This document shows positions 15,228 through 19,812 of a stretch of DNA of 19,812 nt, piece after piece. The notes under the pieces were generated by a model. The model was not told where the DNA came from. It saw nothing but the letters and a program-made list of their open reading frames with translations, and did not search any database. Location of the stretch: assembly GCA_038234815.1 (NCBI GenBank), contig JBBQSU010000062.1:1-19812 (forward strand), written 5' to 3'. Made by a program: the position numbers and the translations under genes. This stretch comes from JBBQSU01 sp038234815 (lineage in GTDB: Bacteria; Planctomycetota; Phycisphaerae; Tepidisphaerales; Tepidisphaeraceae). Numbering within the stretch: position 1 is the first letter of the stretch; every line of letters starts with the position of its first letter.

Positions 15228-17390
15228 ATGTTGTGCAAAATCGTAATTCTGATGGTGGCTGCGTTCATGGGTCTGTCGGCGCCTGTCTTGGCTGAGGAGG
15301 CCGCGCCGGCGTCGCTACTTGCCAATGGCGACTTTGAAACCTCGACCCAAGGCAATGGCACTGCCGACGGGTGGGGGACGCCGGCTAATGTGACTTTTGA
15401 AGCCGAAGGCGGCAATCATTTCGCACGCCTGAAAGTGGGCGAACCGGACAAGATGGTCATGCTTTATCGTTCGGTCAATCTCAAGCCAGAAGTCAAAGCC
15501 TTGGAACTGAGCTACCGCGTGCGCTACGAGGACATCAAGCCTGGTAAACAGCTCTGGTTCGACGGACGGATCATGATGAACTTCAAGGACGCCGACAAGA
15601 AGGTCCTCAAGCCCAGCCCGGCGCCGCCGGTGTTTCGCAAATCGTCCAATGGCTGGCAGGATCGCAAGCAGCAGTTTCTGGTGCCCGAAGGGGCGGTCAC
15701 CCTCGAGATCATGCCGGCGCTGTTTCAGGCTGCAAGCGGGCAGCTTGACTTTGATGATTTCCGGCTCGTGCCCATCGAACCGGATCAGGTGAAGGCCACC
15801 AGCCGTCCGGCCACGCGGCCGGTCCAGCGCAAGCCGGGTGCCGCACTTATCGACAATGGAGATTTCGAGACCGACAAAAAGGCCGACGGCGTGCCCGACG
15901 GATGGATCAAGGAGAACACCGATAACGTCAGTCTCCAGGAGGAAGACGGCAACCACTTTTTGCGGTTGCACTCGACCGAGCCGGGCAAGACGGTGCTGGT
16001 TTATCGGAGGATTCCGGTTTCAGGTGAAGACAAGGCTTTTGAACTGACCTTCCGGGCCAAGTTCGATGGGATCAAGGTGGGCACCAGTCCGTGGTTTGAC
16101 GGGCGTATCATGATGAACTTCAAGGGGCCGGACAAAAAGACCCTCAGCAGCCCATCGGTGGGTGCATTTCATGGAACGCACAAAGAGTGGAAGGAATACA
16201 GTAAAAAATTCGTCGTGCCTGAAGATGCGGCCACGCTTGAGCTTATGCCCTCGTTGCTTTCAGTGGCCGCAGGCACGCTCGATATCGACGATCTGAAGTT
16301 GACTCCGATCGATCCCGAAACCATTCCCAAGCCGATGATTATGACCTCTGCAATCGTCCCGGCTCCCCCGACCGAAAAATTGCCCCCGGAACTGCACGTT
16401 GATGGCAACCGCCTCAAGACTGCCGATGGCAAGGAAGTTTGGCTTCAGGGACTCTGCGTCGATAGCCTGGAATGGTCGGCGACTGGCGAGCGCGTTGTGC
16501 AGTCCATTGGCGTGGCAATTGATGACTGGAAAGCCACCTGCATCCGCCTGCCCATGAAGGAAGAGTATTGGTTCGGCAAGACCGCCTACCAGAAGGACGG
16601 CGGGGAGGGCTATCGGCAACTCATTGATAGCTGCATCAACGCCACCACCGGCCGCGGGGCCTATCTGGTACTCGATCTTCACCGCTTTCGCGCTCCCAAC
16701 CAGGAGCATGCCGATTTCTGGAAAGACGCGGCCACCAGATACAAAAACCATCCCGGCGTCATCTTCGAACTGTTTAACGAACCCCACGATATCAGTTGGG
16801 AGGTTTGGCGCAACGGCGGGGAAGTCTCCTACAAGGTCAAGCCCAAGACGGACGTTGCCGCCGAGAACGCTGAAACGCTGAAGACCTTCCATTCGGTCGG
16901 AATGCAGAAGCTGGTCGATGTCATCCGTGAAACCGGCGCAAAAAACCTGATCGTCGCCGGAGGGCTGGATTACAGCTACGACCTTCGAGGAATACTCAGC
17001 GGCTTTGCCCTCGACGATAAAACCGGTAACGGCATCGTCTATTCCAACCACAATTACCCCTGGAAAACCGGCTGGCAAAAAGCGTTCATCGATGTCGCTG
17101 AAAAGTACCCGCTGTTCATCGGGGAAGTCGGCTGCATCGAAAAATGGTCCGATTTTTCTTTCATCCCACCCAGTATGCAGAAAGAGAAGCTCGGCCCGGA
17201 ATGCACCTGGGCGCAGGACGAACTGGGCGTGATCCAGAAGTACAAGCTCAACTGGACCGGCTTCAGCTTTCACCCCCGCTGTGGCCCAATGGTCATCAAG
17301 GACTGGGATTACACCCCGACAGACTACTGGGGGGTGTTTGTAAAACAGGCACTGGCGGGCAAGCAGTTTGAAACCCAACGGTTGCGATAG
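15228..17390 (+). CDS. Secreted GH5-type glycoside hydrolase with two CBM-like modules
   Basis: A 720-aa exported enzyme. After a signal peptide (1-22, ending V-L-A) come two homologous beta-sandwich modules (about 30-185 and 207-362), each starting N-G-D-F-E-T as in the CBM4/9 or CBM-like superfamily, joined by a short Thr/Pro/Arg linker. A third segment leads to a GH5 TIM barrel (about 388-715). E518 in F-N-E-P is the likely acid/base and E633 in F-I-G-E-V-G the nucleophile, as in retaining cellulases and mannanases of GH5. W-L-Q-G-L and D-L-H-R-F also fit. The exact substrate is not readable. GGAGAAG at 15218-15224 sets the start at 15228 (an earlier ATG at 15180 overlaps the regulator). 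A pseudopilin gene follows after 24 bp. Confidence 0.88.
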   Translation: MLCKIVILMVAAFMGLSAPVLAEEAAPASLLANGDFETSTQGNGTADGWGTPANVTFEAEGGNHFARLKVGEPDKMVMLYRSVNLKPEVKALELSYRVRYEDIKPGKQLWFDGRIMMNFKDADKKVLKPSPAPPVFRKSSNGWQDRKQQFLVPEGAVTLEIMPALFQAASGQLDFDDFRLVPIEPDQVKATSRPATRPVQRKPGAALIDNGDFETDKKADGVPDGWIKENTDNVSLQEEDGNHFLRLHSTEPGKTVLVYRRIPVSGEDKAFELTFRAKFDGIKVGTSPWFDGRIMMNFKGPDKKTLSSPSVGAFHGTHKEWKEYSKKFVVPEDAATLELMPSLLSVAAGTLDIDDLKLTPIDPETIPKPMIMTSAIVPAPPTEKLPPELHVDGNRLKTADGKEVWLQGLCVDSLEWSATGERVVQSIGVAIDDWKATCIRLPMKEEYWFGKTAYQKDGGEGYRQLIDSCINATTGRGAYLVLDLHRFRAPNQEHADFWKDAATRYKNHPGVIFELFNEPHDISWEVWRNGGEVSYKVKPKTDVAAENAETLKTFHSVGMQKLVDVIRETGAKNLIVAGGLDYSYDLRGILSGFALDDKTGNGIVYSNHNYPWKTGWQKAFIDVAEKYPLFIGEVGCIEKWSDFSFIPPSMQKEKLGPECTWAQDELGVIQKYKLNWTGFSFHPRCGPMVIKDWDYTPTDYWGVFVKQALAGKQFETQRLR
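15315..16320 (+). repeat. Tandem duplicated CBM-like modules inside the GH5 gene
   Basis: Two coding copies begin with N-G-D-F-E-T at about 15324 and 15855. Both keep W-F-D-G-R-I-M-M-N-F-K; a shared 19-nt DNA stretch lies at 15570-15588 and 16107-16125, offset 537 bp, exactly 179 codons. Both end with a D-F-D-D or D-I-D-D strand. The copies diverge elsewhere, so the duplication is not very recent, yet the shared core is kept at the DNA level. Confidence 0.75.
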
Positions 17391-17414
17391 GCGGTTGTGT
17401 GAAAGGCGGCTTAC

Positions 17415-18266
17415 ATGACGCGGACAAACAATAAGGCCTTTACGCTGGTGGAACTACTGGTGGTGATTGGGATCATCGCGATCTTGATCGCGCTGTTGCT
17501 GCCGGCACTGAACAAAGCGCGCCAGCAGTCGCGGGCGCTGTCGTGTCTTTCCAATCTCCGGCAGATTGCGATGGCGACTCAACTCTACGCCCATGACAAC
17601 AAGGACATGCTGCCCTATGGCGATACCTCGCCGTGGGGCAACAACTGGCCTACGTCCCTTGCACCGTATCTGGGTAAGAGGCTCGGAGCCGGCAGCGGAA
17701 ACGTGAACTGGCCGGCGGTCTATAAATGCCCCAGCGCCGGCCTGCCCGATGAGGGCTATGTGCATTACTCGTCTAATCCAATCGTTCTGCCTGACGCAAC
17801 CCGTCCGTTTGGCGTTTCCGGTGCCAAGTATTATCTCCGGCCGTACAAACTTTCTGCCGTGCAGCCCGGTTCGGACATCCTGCTGTTCTTTGATGCCCAG
17901 CAGGTGGGCGGCAAGAACTACAACACATATCTGGCCGGATGGGCAATTGGTATTGGCCTCTCGTCCCAGGAAGTGCGCAACATCTATCGCGAGGAATATT
18001 TCGCCACGCACACCGACGGACCGATCGGCTACCGCACGGCGTCCAATGCCGATCAAATGGGCAGCGGCAACTACAACGGTGGAGAAATGCGGTACCGCGA
18101 ATATAACAACTCGGGCGTCAACGTTTCGTTTGCCGACGCGCACGCCGAAACTAAGCGAGTCAAGTTTGTCGGCATAAACGGCATATCCGAGCTAAAGCAA
18201 TCGAACTTAAGGCCCAAGACATTCGATGCGCGGCGCACGTTCGCGCCGACGACAACGAATTGGTGA
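17415..18266 (+). CDS. Pseudopilin-like protein with H-X9-DG-like C-terminus
   Basis: A 283-aa protein, the longest of the three pseudopilin-like products. The leader ends in A8, then F-T-L-V-E (9-13) and the hydrophobic helix to P-A-L. A Cys in S-C-L-S-N-L-R-Q-I and another in Y-K-C-P-S match the other copies. V-N-V-S-F-A-D-A-H near the C-terminus is the degraded H-X9-DG element, with Ala for Gly. A Gly/Asn/Tyr-rich middle part distinguishes it. As in copy two, Ala replaces Gly at the -1 position of the prepilin cleavage site. It should be an inner-membrane protein or pseudopilus subunit. It lies 24 bp after the GH5 stop and 83 bp before the beta-strand-repeat gene, and the three probably form one transcript. 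Confidence 0.85.
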   Translation: MTRTNNKAFTLVELLVVIGIIAILIALLLPALNKARQQSRALSCLSNLRQIAMATQLYAHDNKDMLPYGDTSPWGNNWPTSLAPYLGKRLGAGSGNVNWPAVYKCPSAGLPDEGYVHYSSNPIVLPDATRPFGVSGAKYYLRPYKLSAVQPGSDILLFFDAQQVGGKNYNTYLAGWAIGIGLSSQEVRNIYREEYFATHTDGPIGYRTASNADQMGSGNYNGGEMRYREYNNSGVNVSFADAHAETKRVKFVGINGISELKQSNLRPKTFDARRTFAPTTTNW

Positions 18267-18349
18267 ATGCTAAAACAGGGGAAGCAGAGAAATCGGACCA
18301 GGCAACGGTTTGGCCTATTTTACATCGGCGAAAGCTGAAGGAGCCAGTC

Positions 18350-19812
18350 ATGTTGAGAGTGAAGAAAATGCGTCGCAACCAGAAGATTCTCGCGGCCGGA
18401 GTCGCGGTAATTGGCAGCGCGGCATCAGTCGTCCCAGCGGCTGTCACGGGATGGAACCAGACGGCAGCAAGCACTTATGATTTCAACGCCACCGGCAACT
18501 GGGTCGCTGGCAGCATCAACGGCGTGTGGGATTCAACCCTGATTCTTGCCGGCACGCAGGTACTTCAAATGAGTGCTGATGCCACCATGCCCACCGGACT
18601 CAACTTCGGCTACGCCGGCAACTTCGCGACGTCGATTTACTCGAATTCTGCCACTGCACGAACGCTGACGCTCAACGGCGACATCAACGTCGCCACGCTG
18701 GGCGGAACAACAGCGAATATCACCCTCGGCGATATTAACAACCCCCTGAACGTGAACCTGAATGGCGACCGGACGTTTACAGCCGCGACGGGCCGCCGAC
18801 TGGACATCCAGAACAGCGTGACCGGCGGCAATCTGGTTGTTGATGGTGCCGGCTCGATCCGTTTGGCCGGCAACCTCGGCAACGCCAGCGGTTCGGCGAT
18901 CACCGTCAAGCCCGGCGGGACACTCAATTTCTATAGTGGAACCAGTGGCAACACCGGCGCAACCCGCGCGGCTAGCGTGACGCTGAACGGGGGAAATCTG
19001 ACCGTTAACGGCAACGGCACGACCAATTCGGTGGACACTATTACCGGCGCACTGACGCTGGGCGGGCCCAGCCGCAGTGTCGTGACGCTCACGGGCAATG
19101 CCGCCAAGAATGCGCAACTCTCGGTCGGCAGTCTTGCTCGCAGCGATAACCAGGTGTCATTGGTTCGCGGCAACAACCTGGGTGCCAACAGCATTGCAAG
19201 CGCGACGGTGAACACGACGAACATAGGCATCACAGGCACCATTCCGACGCAGATCGGTGGCGGCGGCGCGGTGGGATCGCATAACATGAGCATCATCCCC
19301 TGGCTCATCGGCAGCGCGAGTGCTGTGGGGGGGCAAGACACCTTCGTCAGCTATGATGCGACGAATGGGATTCATCCGCTCAACACGGCAACCGAATATG
19401 ATACAACTCTGACTTCAGGCACCACGACCAATGCCAACGTGCGAATCGCCGGTGCCAGCGCCATCACGATTTCGGCGGACACTACTGTCAACTCCCTTTA
19501 TATGGCCCCAGGCAACACCGTGCAGTCCATCAACGGTGCCGGAATTACTTTGAAAATCACCAGCGGCGCACTCTACCTGGGCACAGGCACCTCGGGCACC
19601 ACAAGCATCACCATCGGCGCTAACTTGAACTTTGGAACGGCGCAGGGTGTCATCGGTTACAGCAACAATGGAAAAACCACGACCATCAGCGGCAGTATCG
19701 CCGGAAGTGGCGGATTAGTGCTTCATGGCGGTGGTGGCAACCCGCTAATTCTGACGGGCAATAGTAGCACCTACACCGGCGATACTTACGCCTATACTGG
19801 GATATCCACTTG
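18350..19812 (+). CDS. Large secreted beta-strand-repeat protein, truncated by the window edge
   Basis: An open frame of 487 codons that continues past the right edge. It starts with a strong AAGGAG at 18338-18343 and an ATG at 18350. A basic N-terminus (M-L-R-V-K-K-M-R-R-N) leads into a hydrophobic stretch ending P-A-A-V at about residue 31, a signal peptide. Thereafter the protein is Gly/Asn/Thr/Ala-rich with regularly spaced hydrophobic beta strands, and near the edge L-I-L-T-G-N-S-S-T-Y-T-G-D-T-Y matches the autotransporter-associated beta-strand repeat (PATR, typically L-T-L-x-G-x-N-T-Y-T-G-x-T). A right-handed beta helix is likely. In this lineage such proteins often end in a PEP-CTERM tail, but the end is not visible. 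It follows the GH5 and pseudopilin genes and could be a surface adhesin or polysaccharide-binding fibre. Confidence 0.82.
   Translation, partial: MLRVKKMRRNQKILAAGVAVIGSAASVVPAAVTGWNQTAASTYDFNATGNWVAGSINGVWDSTLILAGTQVLQMSADATMPTGLNFGYAGNFATSIYSNSATARTLTLNGDINVATLGGTTANITLGDINNPLNVNLNGDRTFTAATGRRLDIQNSVTGGNLVVDGAGSIRLAGNLGNASGSAITVKPGGTLNFYSGTSGNTGATRAASVTLNGGNLTVNGNGTTNSVDTITGALTLGGPSRSVVTLTGNAAKNAQLSVGSLARSDNQVSLVRGNNLGANSIASATVNTTNIGITGTIPTQIGGGGAVGSHNMSIIPWLIGSASAVGGQDTFVSYDATNGIHPLNTATEYDTTLTSGTTTNANVRIAGASAITISADTTVNSLYMAPGNTVQSINGAGITLKITSGALYLGTGTSGTTSITIGANLNFGTAQGVIGYSNNGKTTTISGSIAGSGGLVLHGGGGNPLILTGNSSTYTGDTYAYTGIST

Noticed and set aside
16260..17378. A 372-codon open frame on the minus strand across the GH5 catalytic domain
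   Set aside because: It is the antisense shadow of a well-supported gene with intact catalytic motifs; its translation shows no family features and no ribosome binding site.
1..19812. CRISPR array, insertion sequence or prophage
   Set aside because: No regularly spaced direct repeats, no transposase or phage structural motifs and no terminal inverted repeats were seen on either strand.

Overview
The window is about 58-60% G+C by eye and looks like a chromosome of the Planctomycetota, most likely Phycisphaerae-like; a related Lentisphaerota/Verrucomicrobiota-type genome is the main alternative. The evidence is the combination of FTLVELLVVIGIIA-type prepilin proteins with a C-terminal H-X9-DG-like motif, PEP-CTERM proteins, an autotransporter-type beta-strand-repeat protein and a dense set of glycoside hydrolases with LacI/GntR regulators. 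The taxonomic call is inference from gene families; there is no rRNA here.

Layout. (A) 155-3930, plus strand: a PEP-CTERM protein, a secreted clan GH-A (GH39-like) glycosidase and a pseudopilin-like protein, tightly packed. (B) 4218-6482, minus strand: a cytoplasmic six-hairpin glycosidase-like protein that converges on A, with a short palindrome just upstream of its start. (C) 6483-7366: long gene-poor, hairpin-rich DNA ending in a strong promoter with twin LacI-type operators. (D) 7367-11371: a LacI regulator, a second PEP-CTERM protein, a second pseudopilin-like protein and a GH29 alpha-L-fucosidase. (E) 11429-13717: a promoter, tRNA-Leu(CAG), its terminator, then bioA and bioD. (F) 13905-19812: a terminator/operator-like region, a GntR-HTH/LacI-effector hybrid regulator, a GH5 enzyme with two tandem CBM-like modules, a third pseudopilin-like protein, and the first 487 codons of a beta-helix-type secreted protein that runs off the right edge.

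The striking theme is that one design appears three times in 20 kb: glycoside hydrolase + its own pseudopilin-like protein + a sorted or surface protein (PEP-CTERM or beta-strand-repeat), with a dedicated sugar-type regulator seen in two cases and possibly lying just off the left edge in the third. The enzyme families differ (GH39-like, GH29, GH5), so these are not recent duplications of one locus but repeated use of one plan. I read them as small glycan-use loci in which the regulator senses a sugar, the hydrolase cuts it, and the pseudopilin and sorted protein handle secretion or surface capture. The last step is hypothesis. bioA, bioD and the tRNA are housekeeping genes between the loci. 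No transposon, CRISPR array, exosortase gene or core type II secretion gene is visible.
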